A DNA stretch of 64,000 nucleotides from DSWT01 sp035420085 (lineage in GTDB: Bacteria; Chloroflexota; Anaerolineae; B4-G1; SLSP01). Under the pieces are notes generated by a model. The model saw nothing but the letters and a program-made list of their open reading frames with translations, was not told the origin of the DNA and made no database searches. The number at the start of each line of letters is the position of its first letter. Position 1 is the first letter of the stretch. Shown in pieces: positions 25,505 through 34,900 of this stretch. Location: positions 13,844 to 77,843 of the forward strand of contig DAOLUH010000024.1 in NCBI GenBank assembly GCA_035420085.1, in the 5' to 3' direction. The position numbers and the translations under genes are program-made.

Positions 25505-25932
25505 CCTCTAATGGGGGCGCGCTTTTGGGATTGCTGCACCCTGACCGCCTGCGCCGCGCCGCGAAAACGCTCTGGATCGCTGATCTGATGGCGCGCCGGG
25601 CGTTCCAGGCCAGGGTGGATCATCACCCGCATCCTATTCAGAATTGGCGTGGTCAGCGGATCGGGGCGCAGCGCCAGGCCGAGCGCGTAGTTGGCAGCCG
25701 CCAGCGCCCATTCCCATTCCTGGCGCATCTCGTCGGCGCGCGAATGGTAAGCCTTCTTGTCCCAAGCCTTCGCCGATTGTTCGGCATCCTCGTAGATGGC
25801 GTGCAGTGCCGTCCCCACCACTGCCAGGAGATCGTGCGCCAGCGCCTGATCCTTCGGCAGCACGTCGGGCAGATGGACCAACATAATCTCGGCTATCACG
25901 CGCATCTGTTGTGTTCTCTCTTTGATTGCCAT
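25501..25932 (-). CDS. Conserved hypothetical protein
   Basis: 143 residues, ATG at 25932. Mainly helical. The N-terminal half (LVHLPDVLPKDQALAHDLLAVVGTALHAIYEDAEQSAKAWDKKAYHSRADEMR) looks like a helical bundle with Asp/His/Glu residues. The C-terminal 20 residues are basic (VRVQQSQKRAPIRG) and end inside a dispersed palindrome, so the C-terminus may have been altered by that element. No signal peptide or membrane helix. Convergent with the PAP2 gene. Function unknown. Confidence 0.55.
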   Translation of the reverse strand: MAIKERTQQMRVIAEIMLVHLPDVLPKDQALAHDLLAVVGTALHAIYEDAEQSAKAWDKKAYHSRADEMRQEWEWALAAANYALGLALRPDPLTTPILNRMRVMIHPGLERPARHQISDPERFRGAAQAVRVQQSQKRAPIRG

Positions 25933-25950
25933 ACATGCCTCAAGTCTGTT

Positions 25951-26018
25951 TTTAGACAGGATTGACAGGATTTATAAGATAAAGAAAGCCGTTCCTATCC
26001 TGTGAATCTTGTCAAAAT
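25951..26018. repeat. Inverted repeat AGACAGGATTGACAGGA family (copy 2)
   Basis: The left arm TTTAGACAGGATTGACAGGA (25951-25970) faces the right arm CTATCCTGTGAATCTTGTC. Related to the inner arms of the 3350-3476 element. Confidence 0.6.
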
Positions 26019-26095
26019 ATACGGCGGCAACGTTACCACAGGCTCAAGCAAAGTCAAGGCAGTGATGTCAAACCGGCAGAACATGGTACAATGAG

Positions 26096-26212
26096 ATTGG
26101 TAACTGGTGAGCGGTAACTGGTAAATGGTAATCAGGGAATTGCGGACTATACGCATTACCCGTTATGATTACCGATTACTGATTACCGATTACCCATCAC
26201 CTCTCACGACCT
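26096..26212. repeat. Heptanucleotide array 4 (inverted)
   Basis: GGTAACT/GGTAAAT units (26098-26136) face GATTACC/GATTACT units (26166-26200), giving a long imperfect hairpin that occupies the leader of the Sm-like gene up to its Shine-Dalgarno sequence. Confidence 0.75.
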
Positions 26213-26225
26213 AAAAGGAGGCATC

Positions 26226-26447
26226 ATGAACGAGAAAGCAAAACCGACGCAAGTGTGGGGCAAGCGTTCTGCTGATTTCTACGCCGAACTGGAAAATCAA
26301 CTGGTCCTGGTCGCCGTGACCAGTGGCAAAGTCTTCAAGGGCAATCTTATCGGCGTGGATGTGTACGACATCCTCATCCGCCAGGAAACCGGCCTGGAAT
26401 TGCTCATCCCTAAAGGAAACGTGATCTACATCCATCGCGTGAGCTAA
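26226..26447 (+). CDS. Sm-like (Hfq-like) small protein
   Basis: 73 residues, ATG with AAAAGGAGG upstream. The sequence LVLVAVTSGKVFKGNLIGVD followed by VYDILIRQETG reads like the Sm1 motif (loop-strand GxxxxGxlxxxDxxxxLL) and PKGNVIYIHRVS like the Sm2 motif (compare YKHAIS of Hfq). The N-terminal about 20 residues are polar. It would be an RNA-binding ring protein if the fold call is right. It lies 3 nt upstream of a nucleotidyltransferase gene and downstream of an array that can form a large hairpin. No membrane segment. The fold is inferred from pattern only. Confidence 0.6.
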   Translation: MNEKAKPTQVWGKRSADFYAELENQLVLVAVTSGKVFKGNLIGVDVYDILIRQETGLELLIPKGNVIYIHRVS

Positions 26448-26450
26448 CGT

Positions 26451-27404
26451 ATGCAGGGCGTTATTCTGGCAGCCGGCAAAGGCTCGCGGCTCCATCCAAT
26501 CACGCTGGATCGTTCCAAGGCGATGCTGCCCATCCTGGGCAAGCCCATCGTCGAGCGGGTGATGGAACTGCTGGCGGAGAACGGCGTCCGCGACTTTATT
26601 CTCGTCGTCAGCCCGGAAGACCGCGACATCACGCGCTACTTTATGCGCGAATCGGCGTTGGAGGCCGATGTGCGCTTCGTCTACCAGACGGAGCGCCTGG
26701 GGATGGCGAAGGCGCTCCAGTGCGCCGTGCCGCTCATCACCGAAGACTTCGTCCTCTCGGCCTGCGACAATCTGGTGACGGCGGACGACGTGGGCCGCCT
26801 GATGGCGTTCTGGCGAACATCCCCGCCGCCCAACGCCATTTTGACCTTGATGCCGGTGAAGCGGGAACGCATCAGCAGCACAGGCATTGTAGCGCTGGAT
26901 GGGCCGTGGATCACGCGCATCGTCGAGAAACCGACGCCGGAAGAAGCGCCGTCGAACATCTCCAGCCTGCCGCTCTACGTTTTCGCACCGCGCATCCTCG
27001 ACTATCTGCCCGAAGTCTCGCCTTCGCCGCGCGGCGAGTACGAGCTGCAAGACGCAATTCAGATGCTCATCAACCGCGACGGGCGTGTGGGCGGCGTGAC
27101 CGTCGAACGCCGGTTGACGCTGACCAATGCCGCCGATCTCCTGGCGTTGAACCAGGAGTACTTGACCCACGGCGACGGTCGCCCGCAACTGGAACCGCAC
27201 ACCGTCGGCCCGGGCACCCAGTTGATCACGCCGCTGTACATTGAACAGGGCGTGGTCATCGGGACGGGTTGCGTTATCGGGCCGAACGTCTACATCGAGC
27301 GCGACTGCTACATCGGCGACCGCGTGACCATCCGCGACGCGGTACTGCTGCGTGGCGCATCCGTAGGGGACGGTGAAACGCTCGCCGATCAAGTCATTGC
27401 CTAG
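26451..27404 (+). CDS. Sugar-1-phosphate nucleotidylyltransferase with hexapeptide tail
   Basis: 317 residues. The nucleotide-binding signature is visible in QGVILAAGKGSRLHPITLDR and SKAMLPILGKPIVERV (residues 2-37). SACDNLVTADDVG supplies the metal Asp region, and ITRIVEKPTPEE the sugar-site Lys. The C-terminus (from about 245) is a left-handed beta helix (TQLITPLYIEQGVVIGTGCV and following). It forms NDP-sugars, probably for envelope glycans. Co-transcribed with the Sm-like gene. A GC hairpin (27462-27482) follows. Confidence 0.85.
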   Translation: MQGVILAAGKGSRLHPITLDRSKAMLPILGKPIVERVMELLAENGVRDFILVVSPEDRDITRYFMRESALEADVRFVYQTERLGMAKALQCAVPLITEDFVLSACDNLVTADDVGRLMAFWRTSPPPNAILTLMPVKRERISSTGIVALDGPWITRIVEKPTPEEAPSNISSLPLYVFAPRILDYLPEVSPSPRGEYELQDAIQMLINRDGRVGGVTVERRLTLTNAADLLALNQEYLTHGDGRPQLEPHTVGPGTQLITPLYIEQGVVIGTGCVIGPNVYIERDCYIGDRVTIRDAVLLRGASVGDGETLADQVIA

Positions 27405-27410
27405 ACTTCT

Positions 27411-27490
27411 CCGCAAAGCTGTGGCCGGTCTCCGACCGCGCCACCGCAGACGCTACGCTCTGCGCCCCCGTCTCGGGGGCGCGAAGAGCT
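27411..27490. repeat. Dispersed GTGGCCGGTCTCCGACC repeat (copy 1)
   Basis: Begins CGCAAAGCTGTGGCCGG and contains a strong GCGCCCCCG-TCT-CGGGGGCGC hairpin (27462-27482) that may terminate the nucleotidyltransferase transcript. Related copies: 31617-31718 and 55851-55935. Confidence 0.6.
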
Positions 27491-27508
27491 GAAAATTTGT
27501 GGCATTTG

Positions 27509-27543
27509 CATCGTAGAGCAAACTGACAGTTTGCTCTACGATG
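27509..27543. repeat. 35-nt perfect palindrome
   Basis: CATCGTAGAGCAAACTG, one A, then its exact reverse complement. A shorter relative (GGCAAACTT-CAGTTTGCC) lies at 31888-31905. Confidence 0.75.
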
Positions 27544-27582
27544 GTTACTTAAAGTCACGCAATGGGCCGTTTGTGAAATACA

Positions 27583-30024
27583 ATGAAAGGGAACGGCGTG
27601 TTGAAGAAGCGCGTCACGCAAGCCTTGCTGGGGATGGGCATCCTGGCGCTGCTGGGCAGTGCGGCGCTGGCGGGGTGGATTTTTGTCAGGCTGCCTTCAC
27701 CGGACGACCTCAGCGCCTATACCACCGCGCCAAGCAGCAAAATCCACGACCGCAACGGGCAACTCCTCTTCGAAATGCCGCCGCCCTATACCGGCAGCCA
27801 CACGCCGGTCACGCTCGCCGATATCCCGCAGCACCTCATCTGGGCCACCATCGCTACCGAAGACGCCACGTTCTACGACAATCCCGGCATGGACTTCAAA
27901 GGCATCCTGCGCGCGGTGTGGATCAACGCGCAGGGTGGCGAGGTGTTGGCGGGCGGCAGCACCATCACGCAACAGTTGGTGCGCACGGTGATGTTCGGCG
28001 CCGACGAGCGCGCCGAGCGCACGCTGCGCCGCAAACTGCGCGAGTTGGCGCTCGCCGTTCGCATCACGCGGCGCTACAGCAAGGACGCAATCCTCACGCT
28101 CTATCTCAACGAGACGTACTACGGCAATATGGCTTACGGCGTCGAGGCGGCGGCGCAGGCGTACTTTGGCAAACACGCGCGCGATCTGGATCTGGCGGAG
28201 TGCGCGCTCCTGGCGGGCTTGCCGCAAGCGCCGGCGGTCTACAATCCCCTGGAAAATCTGGACGCCGCCAAAGAACGCCAGGCTGTCGCGCTGGATTTGA
28301 TGGTGAAGCAGGGCTACATCGAGGCCGGCGCGGCACAGTTGGCGAAGGCCGAGAAGCTCGATTTTGCCGCTGCGCCGTTCGCCATCCGCGCGCCGCATTT
28401 TGTGATGCTCGTGCGCAGCCAGTTGGAGCGCGAACTGGGCCTGGCGCGGTTGCAAGCCGGCGGGCTGAACGTCTACACCACGCTGGACGTGGCGCTGACC
28501 GACACCGCCCGCGACGCGATCCGGCATCACCTGGCGCTGCTGGCCGTGTGTCACTACGAAGCCGCGTGCCCGCCGGGCGGACGCAACGTCCGCAATGCCG
28601 CGCTCGTCGCCCTCGATCCGTGGACGGGTGAGATTGTGGCGCTGGTCGGCAGCCCGGACTATTTCGCGGCGCGCATTGACGGCGCGGTGGACGGCGCGAC
28701 GGCGCTGCGCCAACCCGGCTCGTCCATCAAGCCGCTCACCTATGCCGCCGCCTTCGAGCGTGGCGACCTGACGCCCGCAACGATGATGCTCGACGTGCGC
28801 ACCGCCTTCGTGACACGCGAGGGCGCGCCCTATGTCCCCCTCAACTACGACCTGGCCTTTCGCGGCCCGGTGCGGCTGCGCGAGGCGCTGGCCTCGTCGT
28901 ACAACCTGATCGCCGTGAAAGTGCTGGACACCATCGGCATCGAGTCGCTCACGGGGATGGCGCGGCGGTTGGGCATTACCACCTTCGACGATCCCGACAA
29001 ACTCGGCCTGGCGTTGGCGCTCGGCGGTGGCGAGGTGCGTTTGCTGGAACTGACCGCTGCGTATGCCGCGTTCGCCAACGGCGGATATGCCGTGCAGCCC
29101 GTGTTGATTCGGCGTGTGGAGGATGCGAGCGGTGCAGTGCTGTGGGAACCGGCGTCCAGCAAAGGTGAACGCGCGCTCGATGCCCGCGTCGCCTACCTGA
29201 TCACCGACATCCTGAGCGACGACCTGGCGCGCATCCCCACCTTCGGCGAGGGGAGCGTGCTGAAGCTGACCCGCCCGGCCGCCGTGAAAACCGGCACGAC
29301 GACCAACTTCCGCGACAACTGGACGGTGGGTTACACGCCAGAGTTGGTCGTGGGCGTGTGGGTGGGTAACGCGGATAACGAGACGATGAAGGACGTGAGC
29401 GGCGTCACCGGCGCGGCGCCAATCTGGCGCGAGGTGATGGAAGCCGCGCTCAAAGGCCGTCCCGTCCGCGATTTTACCCGGCCTGATGGCCTGGTGGATG
29501 TCGAAGTCTGCGCGCTCTCAGGGCAATTGCCGGGGCCGGAGTGCCCACACCGCGTCACCGAAACCTTCATCGCCGGCACAGAGCCGACGGAGACATGCAC
29601 AATGCACCAACAGATTGACGGCGTCGCCTACACCATCCTCCCCCCCGAAGCCCAAGACTGGGCGCGCGAGCATCACATTCCTCAGCCATCAGCTCGCAGC
29701 GTTCAACCCTTAGCTATCAACTCTCAGCCTTCAGCTTTTGCTTCCTCCATACGTATCACAAGCCCGGATAGCGGCGCGGTGTACCGGATTGATCCGGCGC
29801 AGCCGCGTGATATGCAAAAGATCGTCATTGCTGCCGCAGCAGAGCCGGCTTTTGAACGGGTTATATTGCTGGTGGATGGTTTGCCGCTGGCGCAACTCAC
29901 CGCTCCGCCTTACACGCATCTGTGGCAACTGGAACCGGGCGCGCATGCGTTCTCGGCGGTGGGGGTCACTGCCGACGGCGCCCATGTGTCCGGTACGGAT
30001 GTCACCATCGAAGTTCGGGAATGA
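27583..30024 (+). CDS. pbpC: Penicillin-binding protein 1C-like bifunctional enzyme (GT51 + transpeptidase)
   Basis: 813 residues. A TM anchor lies near 15-35. The GT51 domain (about 55-230) shows EDATFYDNPGMDFKGILRA and GGSTITQQLVR. The transpeptidase has SSIK (near 380), SSYN and KTGTTTNF. A C-terminal domain (about 725-813, ITSPDSGAVYRIDP) resembles the BiPBP_C domain of PbpC. ATG 27583 has a weak site; GTG 27598 behind GAAAGGGA is an alternative start. As with E. coli pbpC-yfhM, an alpha-2-macroglobulin gene lies downstream, here separated by a histidine kinase. The linker before the last domain is encoded by a heptanucleotide array. Confidence 0.85.
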   Translation: MKGNGVLKKRVTQALLGMGILALLGSAALAGWIFVRLPSPDDLSAYTTAPSSKIHDRNGQLLFEMPPPYTGSHTPVTLADIPQHLIWATIATEDATFYDNPGMDFKGILRAVWINAQGGEVLAGGSTITQQLVRTVMFGADERAERTLRRKLRELALAVRITRRYSKDAILTLYLNETYYGNMAYGVEAAAQAYFGKHARDLDLAECALLAGLPQAPAVYNPLENLDAAKERQAVALDLMVKQGYIEAGAAQLAKAEKLDFAAAPFAIRAPHFVMLVRSQLERELGLARLQAGGLNVYTTLDVALTDTARDAIRHHLALLAVCHYEAACPPGGRNVRNAALVALDPWTGEIVALVGSPDYFAARIDGAVDGATALRQPGSSIKPLTYAAAFERGDLTPATMMLDVRTAFVTREGAPYVPLNYDLAFRGPVRLREALASSYNLIAVKVLDTIGIESLTGMARRLGITTFDDPDKLGLALALGGGEVRLLELTAAYAAFANGGYAVQPVLIRRVEDASGAVLWEPASSKGERALDARVAYLITDILSDDLARIPTFGEGSVLKLTRPAAVKTGTTTNFRDNWTVGYTPELVVGVWVGNADNETMKDVSGVTGAAPIWREVMEAALKGRPVRDFTRPDGLVDVEVCALSGQLPGPECPHRVTETFIAGTEPTETCTMHQQIDGVAYTILPPEAQDWAREHHIPQPSARSVQPLAINSQPSAFASSIRITSPDSGAVYRIDPAQPRDMQKIVIAAAAEPAFERVILLVDGLPLAQLTAPPYTHLWQLEPGAHAFSAVGVTADGAHVSGTDVTIEVRE
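29681..29743 (+). repeat. Heptanucleotide array 5, inside pbpC
   Basis: Eight to nine units of the type CTCAGCC/ATCAGCT/TTCAACC in strict 7-nt register within the coding sequence. They encode a Ser/Pro/Gln/Ala linker between the transpeptidase domain and the C-terminal domain. Confidence 0.7.
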
Positions 30025-30064
30025 GCACCAGGGGTGAAGCAGCCAGGTTTCAGACTTTTTGCGC

Positions 30065-30093
30065 TTGAAAAGTTAGCAAAAGAATGATACACT
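30065..30093 (+). promoter_or_regulatory. Sigma-70-like promoter of histidine kinase gene
   Basis: TTGAAA, a 17-nt spacer and TACACT, about 125 nt upstream of the kinase ATG at 30219. Confidence 0.5.
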
Positions 30094-30218
30094 TAAACTT
30101 GTGATTGAAGATACCATAGCAGCGGCGTACACCGACTTTCATGACCAGATTGCTTAAGAAGATCAGCGGAACAGTTGAATTGAGTGATTCTATCTGTTAA
30201 CCGGATGAGAAGAGAGCG

Positions 30219-31607
30219 ATGACCATAGCTAGAATGTCTGGAGAACACGTGCGACGTGAGACGGCGCGTTGGATTTTGCGGATCTATGCGGGCATGACGA
30301 TACTCGGCATCATCCTCCACGTTGTCAGAAATGTCACCCGACAGTATAGCTTGAATTGGCTATACATCATTCCTATGGCGATCATCGCGGTCGTTGCCGT
30401 GACATCCCTCTGGCGGCTCAAGCAATCTCTAGCGCAAGCGATGTTTCTCTTTGCCGGAGTAGTTTTCGTTTGCCTTTCGATATTGCTCATTCATGAGATC
30501 GCTCATAAACAAGACTATCGAACTTTCATGCTGTTGTTTCATGCCGGGGTGCTGACGCTTGGTCTCGTCTTAGGATTCAAAGCCGCGCTGTATTATGCCA
30601 CGGCAAGCGCCATTGTCTTTTCAATCGTGGGATTTCGTTATCTTGGATTCTTCAATATGATCCTGCCGATCGTCCTGGCTTACGCGGTGGCAATCCCGGC
30701 AAGAATTGTTGAATTGATGATCGAACAAAGCACCCAGGAACTTACGCAGATCAATCAAAACCTCGAAGAGCTTGTGGCAGCCCGCACTGCAGAACTGGCT
30801 GAGAGCAACCGACAGCTTCAGGCAAAAATTCTCGAACGCGCGCAGGCAGAGGAGGCGCTGCGACGGCGCACCCAGGAGCTGGAAAGCCGCAACGAGGAAC
30901 TCAACGCCTATGCCCATACGGTCGCCCACGACATCAAAGCGCCGCTGGCAACCATCATCGGTTTCAGTGAATTGCTGGAGAAACATCACAAACAATATCC
31001 CGAAGATAAACTCTCCTATTACCTCGGCGTCTTGGCGCGCAATGGACGCAAAATCACCAATATCGTTGACGAACTGCTCTTGCTTGCCAGCGTGCGCGAG
31101 GTAGATACATTGGAAGTGGAATCGCTGGATATGGCAGTAGTCGTGGATGAAGCTTTGCAGCGCCTTTCTGATCTGATCGCCAACGCCCAACCCGAAATTG
31201 TCATCCCCGATGCGTGGCCGGCAGCCATAGGTTACGGACCGTGGATTGAGGAAGTGTGGACTAACTACATCAGCAACGCGATCAAATATGGCGGCGCGTC
31301 GCCGCGTGTCGAACTTGGCGCGACATCTATCGGAAACAGCCACATCCAGTTTTGGGTGCGTGACAATGGGAAGGGACTCACGCCGGAAGAACAAGCGCGA
31401 CTCTTCACGCCTTTCACCCGTCTCAATCAGATCAGCGCCCGGGGACACGGCTTGGGACTGTCCATCGTGCGGCGGATTGTTGAAAAACTCGATGGGCAAG
31501 TAGGCGTCGAGAGCGAAGTGGGACAGGGCAGCACTTTCTTCTTTACTTTACCCAGCGCGCAGACTGAGGACGCGCCTTATAACCTCACAACTTCATCAGC
31601 AGATTGA
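30219..31607 (+). CDS. Membrane sensor histidine kinase
   Basis: 462 residues. About six N-terminal membrane helices (about 25-165) form an integral sensor. A coiled coil follows (about 170-225, QSTQELTQINQNLEELVAAR). HisKA carries the phospho-acceptor His in TVAHDIKAPLATIIG. HATPase_c shows the N box NYISNAIKYGG, VRDNGKGL and GHGLGLSIVRRIVEKL. No receiver domain and no adjacent response-regulator gene, so its partner is elsewhere. It sits between pbpC and the alpha-2-macroglobulin gene, suggesting envelope-stress sensing (inference). Confidence 0.9.
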   Translation: MTIARMSGEHVRRETARWILRIYAGMTILGIILHVVRNVTRQYSLNWLYIIPMAIIAVVAVTSLWRLKQSLAQAMFLFAGVVFVCLSILLIHEIAHKQDYRTFMLLFHAGVLTLGLVLGFKAALYYATASAIVFSIVGFRYLGFFNMILPIVLAYAVAIPARIVELMIEQSTQELTQINQNLEELVAARTAELAESNRQLQAKILERAQAEEALRRRTQELESRNEELNAYAHTVAHDIKAPLATIIGFSELLEKHHKQYPEDKLSYYLGVLARNGRKITNIVDELLLLASVREVDTLEVESLDMAVVVDEALQRLSDLIANAQPEIVIPDAWPAAIGYGPWIEEVWTNYISNAIKYGGASPRVELGATSIGNSHIQFWVRDNGKGLTPEEQARLFTPFTRLNQISARGHGLGLSIVRRIVEKLDGQVGVESEVGQGSTFFFTLPSAQTEDAPYNLTTSSAD

Positions 31608-31616
31608 GAGATTGTA

Positions 31617-31718
31617 GCGCAAAGCTCTCGAAAGGCTGCGACCGGTCTTCGACTGCGACACCGCAGACCCAGGGGTGGGCGGGCGCGGTCAGAAACCGGG
31701 CCGAGCGGGAAGGAATGG
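31617..31718. repeat. Dispersed GTGGCCGGTCTCCGACC repeat (copy 2, diverged)
   Basis: Shares the CGCAAAGCT opening, the CACCGCAGAC middle and the GGCGGGCGCGGTC...CCGAGCGGG end with the copies at 27411 and 55851. Confidence 0.5.
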
Positions 31719-31741
31719 TAACTCAGTAGACCCAAATTTAG

Positions 31742-31796
31742 GTTCGTAGTAACGGCTTTAGCCGTCCCAGAGACCGCTAAAGCGGTTACTACGAAC
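31742..31796. repeat. Inverted repeat TTCGTAGTAACGGCTTTAGC
   Basis: The arms GTTCGTAGTAACGGCTTTAG (from 31742) and CTAAAGCGGTTACTACGAAC (to 31796) pair with few mismatches, forming a strong hairpin. Confidence 0.7.
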
Positions 31797-31934
31797 ACAA
31801 TCTTTGATCTATTCCGAAAATAGCTCTCATTTTCATCTTTGGTGGAGAGCCTAGCTCATGTTGTCTACTGAGACTGTAGCAGCAGAGGCAAACTTCAGTT
31901 TGCCCGACATTTGTTATTTTCCAGGGGGAAGACC

Positions 31935-34900
31935 ATGAAAACACGGCGTTGGATATCCATCTGTATTTTGTTGGTCCTGTTGATGGGCGCGTGCAAATTC
32001 ATCACCGGGCCGGAAGCCACCGAAGAACCGCTGCCGGTGGCGACCAGCACTCCACAACCCACCGCGCCTCCCACTGCGCCGCCTACCCCCGCGCTGCCTT
32101 ATCCTGCTCCGCGCCTGCTTTTCCGCGCGCCCGAAACCGGCGAGACGCAGGCGCTCGACGCGCCCATCGAGCTGGTCTTCGATCAGCCGATGAACGAAAA
32201 AAGTGTGGCGGAAGCGTTTTCCATTTCGCCGCCGGTCAAGGGTGCGCTCAAGTGGGCCGATAACCGCACGCTGGTCTTCACTCCGGCGGAGCCGCTGGCG
32301 CGCGGCGCGAGTTACCGCGTCACAGTAGCGCAGGACGCGCGCAACGCCGAAGGGACGCCGCTGAGCGATCCGGTCGCGTTCAACTTCCAGACCGTGGGAC
32401 ACCTGCTGGTCAGTGAGGTGCAGCCTATCCCCGACAGCGACGACATCGCGCCGGAGAGCAGCGTCACCGTCGTCTTCAACCGCCCGGTCGTGCCGCTCAC
32501 TGCCATCGGCAGCCAGGGCGAGCTGCCCGATCCGCTCACCTTCACGCCGCCGGTACGCGGCAAAGGCGAGTGGCTCAACACATCCATCTATCGCTTTCAC
32601 CCCGACGGCGGCTTCTTGCCGGCGACGCGCTACACGGCGCGCATCGCGGCCGGCCTGAGCGACACGCAAGGCGCGCCGCTCGCCGAGGATTACACCTGGA
32701 CGTTCACCACGCTGCGCCCGGCAGTCATGGCGTGGACGCCGCGCACGGAGGCCGAACATATCGGCCCCAACGCGGTCATCAGCGTCACCTTCAACCAGCC
32801 AATGGATCGCGCTTCTGTCGAACGGGCGTTCACGCTCAGTATCAACAACCAGCCGGTCGCCGGGACCTTCCGTTGGGCCGGCGGCGAGACGCCGATGGCC
32901 AGCGAGACGATGGCCTTCGTCCCCGCCGCGCCATTGCCGCGCAATGTGCGGCCTTACGCCAATCTTTCCGCCGCCGCGCGTGCCCGCAACAGCGATGTGA
33001 CCTTGCGCCAGGAATACGCCTGGCGCTTCTACACCGCCAAAGACCCCGGCGTCATCTCCACCTCCCCGGCGGATGGCGACACCAACGTCAGCCCTTACAG
33101 CGACATCCTCATCACCTTCGCCAGCCCGATGCAGACGGAACGACTGATGGATTACGTCCGCATTATCCCGCAGCCTACGTCGGTCTACACCTACTGGATG
33201 GACGATGACACTGAACTGCGTATCGCCTTTGCGCTGGAACCGGCGACAGTCTACAACCTCACGTTGGACGGCGAAGCGCCCGACAAGTACGGCGCGCCGC
33301 TCGGCAAGACGCTGCGGCTGCGCTTCACCACCGGCGATTTGTACCCGTATGCCCGCCTCAACACCGGCGGCGAGCTGGGAACGTTCAACGCCTACACCGA
33401 CACCGTCGTCTACGCAGGGTATCGCAACGTTTCCCGGCTGGACGTGGGACTGTATCGCATGACCCCGGAGAACTTCGTCCGCTTCTACGACTCCACCGAC
33501 TATCAGTATCGTGAAACCTTCCGCCCTGCCGAAGCGGCCCTGGTGCGCCGCTGGTCGGTGCCGGTGACGCCGCCCCGCAATGTCACCCGCCTGATCCGCC
33601 TGGACATGGTCAATGCCAACGCGCAGCAGCTTCCGCCCGGCATCTACTATCTCGAATTGACCGCGCCGGAGGTGCAATCCTATGATCCCCAAACTCGGCC
33701 GGCCCGCTACACCTTCATCCGCTCGCGGATCAATCTCACGCTCAAGGAGACCCGCACGGAATCGCTCGTCTGGGCGACCGATCTGGCGACGGGCGAGCCG
33801 GTTCCCAACCTGCCCGTCCGCTTCAACGGCGCGAAAATCGGCTGGCACGCCGAGGGCCGCACCGACAGCGACGGCGTCTACCTGACCGCCGATCGGCCTG
33901 AGACGGAGTTGCGGGACAGCTACTTCGCCTTTGTCGGGCAGCCCGGCGACATTGACTTCGCCGTGGGCTATAATGATTGGGACAGCGGCATCAACCCCTG
34001 GAGCTTCGACGTCAGCGTGGACTACGGTTCGAGCCGTTACGCCGGTTACCTCTACACCGACCGCCCGATTTACCGCCCCGGCCAAACCGTCTACTTCAAG
34101 GGTATCGTCCGCGCCGACGATGACGCCCATTACACCATCCCCACCGATATGCGCGCCGTCACCGTGCGCATCAACGACCCGGAAGGCAAGGAACTCTACA
34201 ACGAGCGCCTGAACCTGAGCGATATGGGGACGCTGTTCGGCGAATTGGCGCTGGACGCAGAAGCGGCGTTGGGAACGTACTACATCCAGATGGAGGACCC
34301 CGACCGCGATTTCTACGCCAGCGCGAGCTTCACGCTGGCCGAATACCGCAAGCCGGAGTTCCAGGTTGCTGTGACGACCGACCGCGCCGCCTATCTCAAC
34401 GGCGAGACCATCAACGTCGCCGTCGAGGCCAGCTACTACTTCGGCGGACCGGTCGCCAACGCTAAAGTGATTTGGAACGTGCTGAGCAGCAGCTATGGCT
34501 TTCAATATCGGTGTCCGCGGGACGAAACGTGCCCCTACTACGACTGGACCGACTACGATTGGGAGCGCGAGCGGGACGGCTACGGCGGCTATGGACGGCT
34601 CATCGCCAGCGGAAAAGCGACGACGGATGAGCAAGGGCGCGCCGTGATCGAAATTCCCGCCGACATCCGCGAGGAACTGACCAGCCGCACGTTCACCATC
34701 GAAGCAAACGTGACGGACATCAACAACCAATACGTGAGTAACCGCACGGCGACCATCGTCCACAAGGGCCAGTTCTACATCGGCATGGCCCCGCAGGGAC
34801 GCATCGCCAAGGCCGGGGAAGAGCGCGGTGTGGACATCCTCACCGTGGATTGGGATAGCGCGCCGGTCGCCGCCGGGCCGTTAGAGGTCGTCTTTATGGA

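Larger units (their letters stand above)
31608..31934. other. 327-bp spacer filled with dispersed palindromes
   Basis: No gene is visible. It contains three repeat elements in a row: a GTGGCCGGTC-family copy (31617-31718), a long TTCGTAGTAAC inverted repeat (31742-31796) and a GGCAAACTTCAGTTTGCC hairpin (31888-31905), followed by the alpha-2-macroglobulin Shine-Dalgarno AGGGGGAAG. Confidence 0.65.

Noticed and set aside
31914..34763. Minus-strand open frame of 949 codons
   Set aside because: Complement of the alpha-2-macroglobulin gene; low-complexity Val/Gly/Asp/Arg composition and no domains.
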